Notes: generated by a model from the sequence alone, not told the origin. Shown: positions 1-7,286, numbered from the stretch's first letter. The stretch: 18,820 bases of DNA from an uncultured Clostridium sp. (GCF_934754915.1 NZ_CAKVKB010000069.1:1-18820); one strand, 5' to 3'. Translations and numbers: made by a program.

Positions 1-291
1 ACACTTCCTTTATTTTCTATAATTATATCATTTTAAAAACTATCTGTCTGTGTCTACACTTTTATACTAACACCACCTAGTAATAGCAATAAATTATGTT
101 TTTTGCCGATTGCCACAAAAGAGGATTATATCTGATTAAGCTGATTTCTTCTCCATTCTGTTGATTTATTTAATATTGAAATAAGTTTAAGAGCATTATT
201 AATTCTTAAAAAATATTAAAATTATAGACTAATGTATTAAAAATGACAATTAACTATGATATTCTATATTTAGGGAGGCGGAAACGGAAGA
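1..291. other. Leader/intergenic region upstream of the GH25 gene
   Basis: I see no convincing gene on either strand here. The stretch is AT-rich. A small inverted repeat (TTTAAGA at 186-192, TCTTAAA at 204-210) is present. The only notable translation signal is GGGAGG at 273-278, 13 nt before the ATG at 292, with a second purine patch (CGGAAG, 285-290) closer to it. A possible -35/-10 pair (ATGACA 243-248, TATATT 265-270) lies so close to the ribosome binding site that transcription would start inside it, so I do not call it a promoter. Confidence 0.5.
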
Positions 292-1131
292 ATGTTATAT
301 TTAATTGTTGCAGTTGTATCAGCATTGATTTTCTATCAAAAATCAGATTTTATATTAGAGTGGGGAAAAAAGATTTTAGATAAGTTTGATTTAAAAATTC
401 CTATAAAGATACCAAAAAAAATATTGAAATATTATTGTACGGGAATTTTTGCAATCATGGTTTTTATTTTAAGTGTTGGAGTTTTTAGTTTATCGTATAA
501 AGTTAAAAATGTACAAGCAGCGGATAATACTGATTCACAGAATATAAAAGGGATAAATATTTCAAACAATGATGGAAATTTAGATTTAACTTCAGCAGCA
601 GATGAAGGATGTAGATTTGTTTACTTAAAGGCAACTGAAGGAGCAACATTTAAGGATTCATACATGGATACATATTATGAACAATGTAAAAAATTAGGAC
701 TCAAAACTGGAGCATATCATTATCTAGTGAAAACAAGCAGTCCAGAAGAACAGGCACAGAATTTTTACAAAATGATATCAGAATATGATTGGGATTTAAT
801 ACCTATGCTTGATGTTGAAGAGTATTTTGATGGACTTGAAGATTATATAAAGAGGTTTAAAGATGAATTTAATAGATTGTCATCTCTTGAACTTGGAATA
901 TACAGTTATACAAGCTTTATTGATGAGCATTTAAATGACGTTGATTCAGAAATTTATGATATGCCTCTGTGGGAAGCTAATTATAATGGTGAGCCTTGGA
1001 GTGATGTTGGAAATAATAATTTTACTAAACTTGTGGGACATCAATATTCAACAGAAAAACACATTAAAGAAACTATTGGAGATTTTGGTGGTGATATAGA
1101 TGAATTTAATGATGGTTGTATGATAAAATAA
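292..1131 (+). CDS. Membrane-anchored GH25 (lysozyme-like) glycoside hydrolase
   Basis: This 279-residue protein probably cleaves peptidoglycan glycan strands (N-acetylmuramidase) at the outer face of the membrane. Residues 1-15 and about 47-69 are hydrophobic. The segment between them is rich in Lys, so the likely topology is a membrane hairpin with the catalytic domain outside. The GH25 domain spans about 85-277: GINIS (87-91) at the usual GIDVS position, YLKATEG (111-117), GAYHY (140-144), LDVE (173-176, carrying the DxE acid pair D174/E176), and HQYS then DIDEFN near the C-terminus. The Asp of the GIDVS motif, one of the active-site acids in characterised GH25 enzymes such as cellosyl, is Asn89 here, and the usual Trp before QYS is His. 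Activity may therefore be altered. It lacks the cell-wall-binding repeats common in secreted GH25 enzymes. The family call is firm; the substrate is inferred. The next gene is about 270 bp away and is unrelated in function. Confidence 0.85.
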   Translation: MLYLIVAVVSALIFYQKSDFILEWGKKILDKFDLKIPIKIPKKILKYYCTGIFAIMVFILSVGVFSLSYKVKNVQAADNTDSQNIKGINISNNDGNLDLTSAADEGCRFVYLKATEGATFKDSYMDTYYEQCKKLGLKTGAYHYLVKTSSPEEQAQNFYKMISEYDWDLIPMLDVEEYFDGLEDYIKRFKDEFNRLSSLELGIYSYTSFIDEHLNDVDSEIYDMPLWEANYNGEPWSDVGNNNFTKLVGHQYSTEKHIKETIGDFGGDIDEFNDGCMIK

Positions 1132-1191
1132 TAATATACAGATTAAGATAAGAGGTATAGATTGTGGAATATAGGGAATCTAAATTATAAA

Positions 1192-1216
1192 TTACAATAT
1201 ATATTTAATATTGTAA
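1192..1216. repeat. 9-bp inverted repeat after the GH25 gene
   Basis: TTACAATAT (1192-1200) and ATATTGTAA (1208-1216) are perfect inverted arms with a 7-nt spacer. No T-tract follows, so this is a weak candidate for a transcript 3' end and may simply reflect AT-rich sequence. Confidence 0.3.
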
Positions 1217-1286
1217 ATTATCAATTTATATACATTGCAAGATTAAAATCATACCTGAAATTTATCTGACATATGTAAAAATACTT

Positions 1287-1326
1287 AAAGAAATCTTGAA
1301 AAGATTTCATTCTTTATTGTCAATTG
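1287..1326 (+). repeat. Intergenic hairpin repeat, copy 1
   Basis: This copy has a perfect 8-bp hairpin, GAAATCTT / AAGATTTC with loop GAA (1290-1308), followed by CATTCTTTATTGTCAATTG. The same layout recurs at 10748-10783 and, inverted, at 14501-14547, with degenerate copies elsewhere. The 21 bases just upstream (1263-1283) match 2640-2660 at 19 of 21 positions, so copies 1 and 3 share a longer unit. It lies about 70 bp upstream of the purine nucleoside phosphorylase gene. Confidence 0.7.
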
Positions 1327-1398
1327 GAATGTATATTATTATGAATAATATTACAGAATTGTACATTGAAACATAACTTAAGAAGAAAGGATGATAAT

Positions 1399-2220
1399 AT
1401 GGAAAATTTATATGAAAAAGTCCAAGAGTCAGTAGAATATTTAAAAGGAAAGTTTACAAGAATGCCAGAGATTGGAATAGTACTTGGAAGTGGTCTTGGA
1501 GCTCTTGTCGATGAATTTGAAAGTAAAGAGGAAATATTATATAGCGATATACCTAATTTCCCTTTAGTAAGTGTTGAAGGACATAAAGGAAGCCTTCTTC
1601 TCGGAAATATAGGTAAAAAAACAGTTCTTGCAATGCAGGGAAGATTTCATTATTATGAAGGTTATACAATGAAAGAAGTTACATATCCAATATTCGTAAT
1701 GAAGATGCTTGGAATTGAGAAAGTTATAATCACTAATGCATGTGGAGGAATAAATACAGACTTTGAACCAGGGGATTTAATGATAATAGATGATTTTATA
1801 AATCTTACAGCTAATAATCCATTGATAGGTTCTAATGATGAAAGATTCGGTCCAAGATTTCCAGATATGTCAGAACCATATAAACATTATCTTATTGATC
1901 TTGCTAAAAATGTAGCAGATAAAGAAAACATAAAATATAAGCAAGGTGTTTATGCTCATTTCACTGGTCCTTATTATGAAACAGCAGCTGAAATAAAAGC
2001 TTATGGAAGAATGGGAGCAGATGCAATAGGAATGTCTACAGTACCTGAAACCATAGTAGGAAATTATTTGGGCATGGATGTACTTGGAATTGCATGTATT
2101 ACAAATATGGCAACAGGAATTCAGAAATGTAAGCATTCACATGCACATGTTGTGGAAGTTGCAAACAGGGCATCAGCTGATATGTGCAGATGGATTTCTC
2201 AAATAGTAAAAGAAATGTAA
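1399..2220 (+). CDS. punA: Purine nucleoside phosphorylase (trimeric type)
   Basis: This enzyme phosphorolyses (deoxy)inosine and (deoxy)guanosine to free base and (deoxy)ribose-1-phosphate in the cytoplasmic purine salvage pathway. The 273-residue length matches the trimeric PNP family. Visible motifs are LGSGLG (29-34, phosphate site), GRFHYYEG (81-88), ACGGIN (114-119), the signature block GPYYETAAEI to GMSTVPE (about 190-217), and TNMATG (235-240). Glu194 and Asn236 are 42 residues apart, as are human Glu201 and Asn243, which recognise 6-oxopurines, so specificity for guanosine/inosine is likely. I chose the ATG at 1399 because AAAGG (1386-1390) lies 8 nt before it; an in-frame ATG at 1366 adds 11 poorly conserved residues and has no good binding site. 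It appears monocistronic, with an intrinsic terminator downstream. Confidence 0.95.
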   Translation: MENLYEKVQESVEYLKGKFTRMPEIGIVLGSGLGALVDEFESKEEILYSDIPNFPLVSVEGHKGSLLLGNIGKKTVLAMQGRFHYYEGYTMKEVTYPIFVMKMLGIEKVIITNACGGINTDFEPGDLMIIDDFINLTANNPLIGSNDERFGPRFPDMSEPYKHYLIDLAKNVADKENIKYKQGVYAHFTGPYYETAAEIKAYGRMGADAIGMSTVPETIVGNYLGMDVLGIACITNMATGIQKCKHSHAHVVEVANRASADMCRWISQIVKEM

Positions 2221-2260
2221 TAAAAGATATACAATTTTTAAAATATAATATGTTCTCAAA

Positions 2261-2305
2261 GAAGAGTATTACAATATTAATTTAAGTAATGCTCTTTTTG
2301 TTTTT
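2261..2305 (+). terminator. Intrinsic terminator of the PNP gene
   Basis: The left arm AAGAGTATTAC (2262-2272) pairs with GTAATGCTCTT (2286-2296) with one G-U pair. A run of T interrupted by a single G follows. It starts about 40 bp after the stop codon, the usual place for a rho-independent terminator. Confidence 0.8.
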
Positions 2306-2320
2306 AATTGATAATATACA

Positions 2321-2372
2321 CTTTAATGTATAATTAATAATTAATGATGAAATCTTGCAAGATTTTTTTCAA
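2321..2372 (-). repeat. Intergenic hairpin repeat, copy 2 (inverted, diverged)
   Basis: Read on the minus strand, this gives an AATCTTGCAAGATTTCATCAT core followed by an AATTATTAATTATAC-like tail, resembling the other copies but with the TTGTCAATTG part decayed. On the plus strand the perfect palindrome AAATCTTGCAAGATTT (2350-2365) is followed by more T, so it could act as a second, back-up terminator for the PNP transcript. Confidence 0.5.
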
Positions 2373-2507
2373 TATATTATTGAATTATATATTCAAATTA
2401 TCTAAATGAGAACTGTCTCAAATGCTGAATTAAATTAGAAAGTTTTATTAAAAAATACTTAATATTAATATAAGGAGTTTTTTGCAAATGTAAAAAATGG
2501 AAAATGA

Positions 2508-2516
2508 TGTTATAAT
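2508..2516 (+). promoter_or_regulatory. Candidate extended -10 promoter for the antiporter gene
   Basis: TGT followed by a perfect TATAAT (2511-2516) matches the extended -10 form TGnTATAAT. No good -35 hexamer lies at 17 bp (ATGTAA, 2488-2493), which extended -10 promoters can tolerate. If used, the mRNA leader would be about 295 nt and would include the hairpin repeat at 2660-2699. Confidence 0.4.
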
Positions 2517-2659
2517 ATTATATATTACAATTCGTAATGAACTACAAAATTAAAAAAATTTCTATTAATCATATATTTTACTGAAGTTTTATATTGATAT
2601 AAGTGAGAATTATATGTTGCAAAATTTATATATAAAATGTATCTAACATATATAAAAAT

Positions 2660-2699
2660 AAAGAAACCTTGAAAGAATTTTATCATTCATTGTCAATTG
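2660..2699 (+). repeat. Intergenic hairpin repeat, copy 3
   Basis: This is a degenerate hairpin part (AAGAAACCTTGAAAGAATTT) followed by the better-kept tail CATTCATTGTCAATTG. The preceding 21 bases (2640-2660) match the flank of copy 1. It lies about 120 bp upstream of the antiporter start. Confidence 0.6.
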
Positions 2700-2818
2700 C
2701 AATATATTAAATATCAAAAAATAAATCAATATTAAATAAATTATCAAATTGTTATATAAACATAAATTGTTTAATTCATACAAAGCAATAAGCAAATAAT
2801 AAGATAGGAGGAATAGGT

Positions 2819-4402
2819 ATGATACTTTTATGCGCATGTGTTCTGTTATCGTGTGTAATAGCTAATCGATTTTCAAACAAACTTGGAATGCCTGCATTAC
2901 TTTTATTTATGGCATTGGGGATGCTGTTTGGTAGTGACGGGATATTTAAAATATCCTTTGATAATTATCATGTAGCAAAGGAAATATGTAATATAGCATT
3001 AATATTTATAATGTTTTATGGTGGATTTGGTACTAAATGGAAAGTGGCAAAGCCTGTGGCTGTAAAATCTGTACTGCTCTCCACTATAGGTGTTCTTATT
3101 ACGGCTTTTCTCACAAGTGCTTTTTGTCATTATATTTTGAAGTTCACTTTATTGGATAGTTTTCTTATTGGAGCAGTTATAAGTTCAACAGATGCTGCAT
3201 CTGTATTCTCAATACTGAGATCAAAACATCTGAGCTTAAAATATGGAACAGCATCTATGCTGGAGCTGGAAAGTGGAAGTAACGACCCCATAGCTTTTAT
3301 GATGATGATGATAATAATAAGCTTTATAAAAGGGACAAGCAGTGTATCAGGTACTATATACATGCTTTTTTCACAGATTGTTTTTGGAGTTCTCATAGGT
3401 GTAGGTGTAGCTGTTGCAGGAATTTTTGCTTTAAGAAGATTGAAAATTGTTACTGATGGGTTAGAAACAATTTTTATGACAGCATTGGTTTTAGTTTCAT
3501 ATGCATTAAGTGAATCTATTGAGGGAAATGGATATTTAAGTGTATATCTTACAGGTATTATTTTAGGAAACAGTAAAATAAACAATAAAATAATTCTTGT
3601 TCACTTTTTTGATGGAATAACAGCACTGGCTCAGATATTAATATTCTTTTTACTTGGATTATTGTCATTTCCTCATGAAATGCCTGCAAGTATTATACCA
3701 GCAGTATCCATTGCAGTATTCCTAACATTTATAGCAAGACCTATAGCTGTAAGTTCAATTTTACTTCCTTTTAAAGCATCTATAAAACAGTGCATGCTTG
3801 TATCATGGTCAGGACTTAGAGGAGCAGCATCTATAGTATTTGCAATAATGGCAATTGCAAGTGATATAGACATAGAATGTGATTTATATCATATAGTATT
3901 TTTGATATCATTATTATCAGTTGCATTTCAAGGCTCTCTTCTTCCTGCAATGGCAAAGAAACTTGATATGATAGATGAAAAAAATGATGTAAGAAAGACA
4001 TTTAATGACTATCAGGAAGATTCAGAAATAACATTGATGAAAGTTTTTGTACCAGAAGGACATAGCTGGGCAAATAAAACAATTGAATCAGCGGGTATAC
4101 CAAGTGATTCCTTAGCACTTATAATAAAGAGAAATGGAACGAATATAGTTCCCAAAGGAGATACTATGATTAAACCTAATGATAGTATAATATTGAGCAT
4201 ACCAAAATATAATTTTAAAGATGAGATAAATTTGAGGGAAGTAAAGATAGATAAAGAAAACAGCTGGTGTGATAAGGCTATAGAAAATATTCATCTTCCT
4301 GATGATATTTTAATAACTCTCATAAAAAGAGAAGGAGAAAGTATAATTCCTAGAGGAAATACAGTCATAATGGAAGGTGATACTGTTGTATTATACAATT
4401 AA
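2819..4402 (+). CDS. CPA1-family K+(Na+)/H+ antiporter with tandem RCK_C domains
   Basis: This 527-residue integral membrane protein exchanges cytoplasmic K+ or Na+ for protons. Residues 1-380 form the multi-helix Na+/H+ exchanger core, including STDAAS (123-128), ESGSNDPIAF (151-160, with the N155/D156 pair typical of ion-binding motifs in CPA1 proteins) and SWSGLRGAAS (329-338). Two consecutive TrkA-C (RCK_C) domains follow, about 405-463 and 473-527, sharing the pattern SWxxKxIE...IPxxxLxxLIKRxG...IxPxGxTxIxxxD. Such domains usually sense a small ligand. The layout resembles NhaP2/CvrA-type antiporters, but the second RCK_C replaces the usual further C-terminal domain. AGGAGGA (2806-2812) lies 6 nt before the ATG. 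The gene stands alone between two terminators. K+ versus Na+ preference cannot be read from sequence. Confidence 0.88.
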   Translation: MILLCACVLLSCVIANRFSNKLGMPALLLFMALGMLFGSDGIFKISFDNYHVAKEICNIALIFIMFYGGFGTKWKVAKPVAVKSVLLSTIGVLITAFLTSAFCHYILKFTLLDSFLIGAVISSTDAASVFSILRSKHLSLKYGTASMLELESGSNDPIAFMMMMIIISFIKGTSSVSGTIYMLFSQIVFGVLIGVGVAVAGIFALRRLKIVTDGLETIFMTALVLVSYALSESIEGNGYLSVYLTGIILGNSKINNKIILVHFFDGITALAQILIFFLLGLLSFPHEMPASIIPAVSIAVFLTFIARPIAVSSILLPFKASIKQCMLVSWSGLRGAASIVFAIMAIASDIDIECDLYHIVFLISLLSVAFQGSLLPAMAKKLDMIDEKNDVRKTFNDYQEDSEITLMKVFVPEGHSWANKTIESAGIPSDSLALIIKRNGTNIVPKGDTMIKPNDSIILSIPKYNFKDEINLREVKIDKENSWCDKAIENIHLPDDILITLIKREGESIIPRGNTVIMEGDTVVLYN

Positions 4403-4530
4403 CAATATATGTAGCTTGTAGAGAACATATAGAATGTGATTGATTTTTAATTATAAATTTTGTACATTAGTTAATTGCAACATATGTATATAATAATTGG
4501 ATTATAGTGTAAAAATTTAATTTGGCAGAG

Positions 4531-4572
4531 AAAAAGATTTATGTAGAAATGATTCTATGTAAATCTTTTTTG
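4531..4572 (+). terminator. Strong intrinsic terminator after the antiporter gene
   Basis: AAAAAGATTTATGTAGAA (4531-4548) pairs along all 18 positions with 4553-4570, with two G-U pairs and the 4-nt loop ATGA. The right arm ends in a T-run, and the left arm starts with an A-run, so it could work in both directions. It separates the antiporter transcript from the B12 operon, whose -35 box begins one base after the T-run. Confidence 0.85.
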
Positions 4573-4601
4573 TTGAATAAAATCATATAGTAGTCTATAA
4601 T
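4573..4601 (+). promoter_or_regulatory. Promoter of the B12 biosynthesis operon
   Basis: TTGAAT (4573-4578) and a perfect TATAAT (4596-4601) are separated by exactly 17 bp, a near-consensus housekeeping promoter. Transcription would begin near 4608-4610, just ahead of the first riboswitch helix. Confidence 0.75.
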
Positions 4602-4624
4602 TTAGTAACAATGATAAATATGAT

Positions 4625-4819
4625 GATTGCAGGTTTTGTGGGATAATATCTATAAATTGATATATACATTAAATTAAATTAAAAGGGAAAGCAGTTAGAA
4701 GCTGCTACAGCCACCGCTACTGTAATGGAGGACTGCCTCAATATTAGCCACTGAGATTTTTTCTTGGGAAGGATGAGGATTTTAGGATGATGCCAGAGTC
4801 AGGAGACCTGCCTGTAATC
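4625..4819 (+). promoter_or_regulatory. Cobalamin riboswitch aptamer
   Basis: The leader RNA carries the conserved landmarks of the adenosylcobalamin-class riboswitch in order: AAAAGGGAA (4681-4689); a small hairpin GCAG/CTGC (4691-4694, 4702-4705); GCCACTG (4747-4753); GGGAAGG (4766-4772); GATGA (4787-4791); and the B12 box AGTCAGGAGACCTGCC (4797-4812). GATTGCAGG (4625-4633) pairs with CCTGTAATC (4811-4819) over 9 positions with one G-U and can close the aptamer. An alternative is a local hairpin GTAAT/ATTAC at 4814-4833. The switch precedes the B12 operon, so repression by the end product is expected. Confidence 0.95.
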
Positions 4820-4848
4820 TTTGCGATTATTACCTTCGGATGGAAGGA

Positions 4849-4950
4849 ATATGGCAGGACAGAGTGTGAAGAATAGTAATCCATGTAAGAATAAATTCAT
4901 TCTCTGGTTTTGTTATGTCTTCCTTTTGCCATATGGTAAGAGGATTTTTT
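4849..4950 (+). terminator. Riboswitch expression platform: terminator and antiterminator
   Basis: Terminator: TCCTTTTGCC (4921-4930) pairs with GGTAAGAGGA (4935-4944) around an ATAT loop, and six T follow (4945-4950). Antiterminator: ATATGGCA (4849-4856) is perfectly complementary to TGCCATAT (4927-4934), GGA (4857-4859) to TCC (4921-4923) across a bulge, and CAGAG (4860-4864) to CTCTG (4902-4906). The two folds use the same bases and exclude each other. GGCAGG (4853-4858) is also complementary to CCTGCC in the B12 box (4807-4812), a plausible link between ligand state and the platform. The pairings are read from sequence; the switching order is inference. Confidence 0.75.
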
Positions 4951-4997
4951 AGTCTAGGGTAATTATTAGATTTAAAATGAAAGAAGAGGAAGAAATA

Positions 4998-5831
4998 ATG
5001 AAAAAAGCGATATTGGTTGTGAGTTTTGGAACGAGTTATTTGGATGCTTTAAAAAACTCCATTGAAAGAATTGAAAATAAAATAAGAGATGAATTTAAAG
5101 AGTATGATGTTTTCAGAGCATTTACAGCTCATATGATAATAAAAAAACTTAAGGAAAAAGAAGGTATATATATATTAAATCCAGAAGAAGCACTGTCAAA
5201 GCTTAAAAGAGAAGGTTATGAGGAAGTTATAATTCAACCTCTTCATATAATTCCAGGAGAAGAGTTTGATTACATAAAAGGAATTGCAGCAAGATATGAA
5301 GATGATTTTAAAACTATAAAAGTAGGACGCCCAATATTTTTCTATCAAGGAATAGAAGATGTTCCAAAGGATTATACTGCATTTATTAAAAGTATAAAGG
5401 ATATAATTGAAAATGAAGAAAGTGTTGTTTTATTTGGACATGGAACAGCTCATGCATCTAATGCTGTATATGGAATGCTTCAGACTGTACTAGAAGATGA
5501 AGGATATGAAAATGTATTTGTTGCAACAGTAGAGGGATATCCAACAATGGAAACTGCAATAAGAAGAATCAAGAAGAAAAATATAAAGAAGACAAAACTA
5601 GTGCCATTACTTCTTGTAGCAGGAGATCATGCTAAAAATGATATGGCATCAGATGATGATGATTCATTAAAGAGCAGACTTTTAAGAGAAGGAATTGAAG
5701 TCAGCCTCCATCTTCATGGACTTGGTGAAGTTGATAAATTTGCACAGCTATACATAAACAGAATTTACGATACTATTGAAGATAGATATATTGATTTAGG
5801 AAGGACAAAGAAGTTAGGAAAAAGAATTTAA
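4998..5831 (+). CDS. cbiK: Sirohydrochlorin cobaltochelatase (anaerobic)
   Basis: CbiK inserts Co2+ into sirohydrochlorin (or its precorrin-2 form) without ATP, the committing step of the cobalt-early pathway. The 277-residue, two-lobed chelatase matches the family: SFGTS near the N-terminus, QPLHIIPGEEFDY (Glu88/Glu89), GHGTAHASN with His148, and VAGDHAKNDM with His211. These correspond to Salmonella CbiK Glu89, His145 and His207, the metal site. There is no signal peptide, so it is cytoplasmic, unlike some exported CbiK proteins of sulfate reducers. The ATG at 4998 is chosen because GAGGAAG (4986-4992) sits 5 nt before it; the in-frame ATG at 4977 has that binding site inside the coding region. 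It is the first gene after the riboswitch terminator. Confidence 0.95.
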   Translation: MKKAILVVSFGTSYLDALKNSIERIENKIRDEFKEYDVFRAFTAHMIIKKLKEKEGIYILNPEEALSKLKREGYEEVIIQPLHIIPGEEFDYIKGIAARYEDDFKTIKVGRPIFFYQGIEDVPKDYTAFIKSIKDIIENEESVVLFGHGTAHASNAVYGMLQTVLEDEGYENVFVATVEGYPTMETAIRRIKKKNIKKTKLVPLLLVAGDHAKNDMASDDDDSLKSRLLREGIEVSLHLHGLGEVDKFAQLYINRIYDTIEDRYIDLGRTKKLGKRI

Positions 5832-5928
5832 GGTTTAGATATATGTCCGAATTAATAATGTAAAATTAATAAATTTATTATATATTTTCTATTGGTAAAA
5901 TACATTAAATTATGAATGGAGAAATTTA

Positions 5929-7254
5929 ATGAAGTCGATAATTATAGGTTCAGACTCAAGCGGAGGTGGAAAAACCACATTTACTTTAGGACTGATGAAA
6001 GCATTGAAAGACAGAAATCTGAAAGTTCAGGGATATAAAGTAGGTCCAGACTATATTGACCCAGCATTTCATAAAGAAGTTACAGGAAGTGATTCAAGAA
6101 ATCTTGATGTTCATCTTATGGGTGAAGGAGGAATTAAATACAGCTATACAAGAGGAATTGGAGATATAGGAGTAATTGAAGGTGTAATGGGACTTTATGA
6201 TGGAGTTGGAATCAGTGAAAAAGCCTCAACTTATGATGTCTCAAGAATCCTAGGGAATATGCCAATAATATTAGTATTATCACCAAAGGGGCAGAGCTCA
6301 ACAATATGTGCATTAATAAATGGTCTTAAGGATTATAGAAATGCTAATATTGCTGGAATAATCCTCAATTCAGTAAGTGAGAAATATTACAAATTATTAA
6401 AATACTCTATTGAAAAAAACTGCAGTATAAAAGTGTTTGGTTATCTGCCTAAAAATGAGGATATAAAGCTTGGAAGCAGACATCTTGGACTTATTCAGAG
6501 TATGGAAGTTTTAAATCTTAAAGAGAAACTTAATATATGTGGCAGAATGGTTGAAGAATATATAGATGTAGATGGAATTTTGGATTCCATGAAAGAATTT
6601 AAATTTGCTGATGAATCAGTCATGAATGGATTCAAACTTGAAAATAGGAATTTAAAAATAGGAATTGCAAAAGATAAGGCATTTAGTTTTTATTATAAAG
6701 ATAATATTGAGCTTCTTGAACAGATGGGAAATGTTATTTATTTTAGTCCCATAAATGATGAAAGTATTCCTGAAAACTTAGATTTCCTTTATATTGGAGG
6801 AGGATATCCTGAGGTATTTAGAGAAGAAATTAGAAAGAATGAAAAAATGAGAAAGAGTATAAAAAATGCTTTAAATAACGGACTAAGATGTTATGCTGAA
6901 TGTGGCGGACTTATGTATCTTACAGAAGAAATTGAAGGAACTGAAATGACAGGCTTTTTTAAAGGCAGAAGTTTCATGACTAAAAGACTTCAGAGATTTG
7001 GATACTGCAGAGTGAGTCTTAATGATGAAATTAATCATATTAAGATGAGCATAAATGCACATGAATTTCATAAATCCTGTGTTGAGCTAGATGAAAGATG
7101 TGTCTATACGGTAGAAAAAAAGCAATATGATGGGGAAATTGTAAAATGGAAATGCGGGTATGTAAAAAATAATACACTGGCAGGATATGCCCACATTAAT
7201 TTTTTAGGAAACATTGATTTTTTGAAATATGTTATAGGATATGATGTAAAATAG
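5929..7254 (+). CDS. cbiA: Cobyrinic acid a,c-diamide synthase
   Basis: CbiA amidates the a and c carboxylates of cobyrinic acid using ATP and glutamine. The 441-residue protein has the N-terminal dethiobiotin-synthetase-like ATPase domain with Walker A GSDSSGGGKTT (7-17) and KVGPDYIDPAFH (37-48), and a C-terminal class I glutamine amidotransferase domain. That domain carries the loop LYIGGGYPE (287-295), nucleophile Cys325 in AECGG, AHEFHKS (377-383) and a late His in AGYAHINF (His422). TGGAG lies upstream of the ATG. It follows cbiK by 97 bp and precedes cbiC by 32 bp. Although encoded early in the operon, it acts late in ring synthesis. Confidence 0.96.
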   Translation: MKSIIIGSDSSGGGKTTFTLGLMKALKDRNLKVQGYKVGPDYIDPAFHKEVTGSDSRNLDVHLMGEGGIKYSYTRGIGDIGVIEGVMGLYDGVGISEKASTYDVSRILGNMPIILVLSPKGQSSTICALINGLKDYRNANIAGIILNSVSEKYYKLLKYSIEKNCSIKVFGYLPKNEDIKLGSRHLGLIQSMEVLNLKEKLNICGRMVEEYIDVDGILDSMKEFKFADESVMNGFKLENRNLKIGIAKDKAFSFYYKDNIELLEQMGNVIYFSPINDESIPENLDFLYIGGGYPEVFREEIRKNEKMRKSIKNALNNGLRCYAECGGLMYLTEEIEGTEMTGFFKGRSFMTKRLQRFGYCRVSLNDEINHIKMSINAHEFHKSCVELDERCVYTVEKKQYDGEIVKWKCGYVKNNTLAGYAHINFLGNIDFLKYVIGYDVK

Positions 7255-7286
7255 ATATTATATAAATATAGGAAAGATGTGGAGAT

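Larger units (their letters stand above)
2306..2818. other. Long intergenic region before the antiporter gene
   Basis: This gene-free stretch of about 510 bp holds two copies of the intergenic hairpin repeat (2321-2372 inverted, 2660-2699 direct), a small inverted repeat TGAGA-ACTG-TCTCA (2407-2420), and a candidate extended -10 promoter near 2508-2516. I see no convincing coding sequence. A 64-codon frame on the minus strand (2643-2837) is low-complexity Leu/Ile/Tyr/Asn and overlaps the antiporter start. Confidence 0.6.

Noticed and set aside
1366..1398. Upstream in-frame ATG extending the PNP gene by 11 codons
   Set aside because: It has no binding site, the added residues are not part of the family, and a good AAAGG sits before the ATG at 1399.
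2407..2420. TGAGA-ACTG-TCTCA inverted repeat, reminiscent of insertion-sequence ends
   Set aside because: It is only 5 bp per arm, and there is no partner end, transposase remnant or target duplication nearby.
2690..2716. TTGTCA of the hairpin repeat as a -35 box that would make the repeat a portable promoter
   Set aside because: The copies do not show a consistent -10 hexamer at 16-18 bp downstream, so a shared promoter role is not supported.
2643..2837. 64-codon minus-strand frame in the gap before the antiporter gene
   Set aside because: It is low-complexity hydrophobic and Tyr/Asn-rich as expected of AT-rich DNA, spans a repeat copy, and overlaps the antiporter binding site and start.
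4977..4997. Upstream in-frame ATG extending cbiK by 7 residues
   Set aside because: The Shine-Dalgarno GAGGAAG lies inside this extension and is correctly spaced for the ATG at 4998.
5832..5928. Gap between cbiK and cbiA checked for a second riboswitch or promoter
   Set aside because: It holds only AT-rich sequence with short palindromes (such as AATAAATTTATT) and the cbiA binding site.
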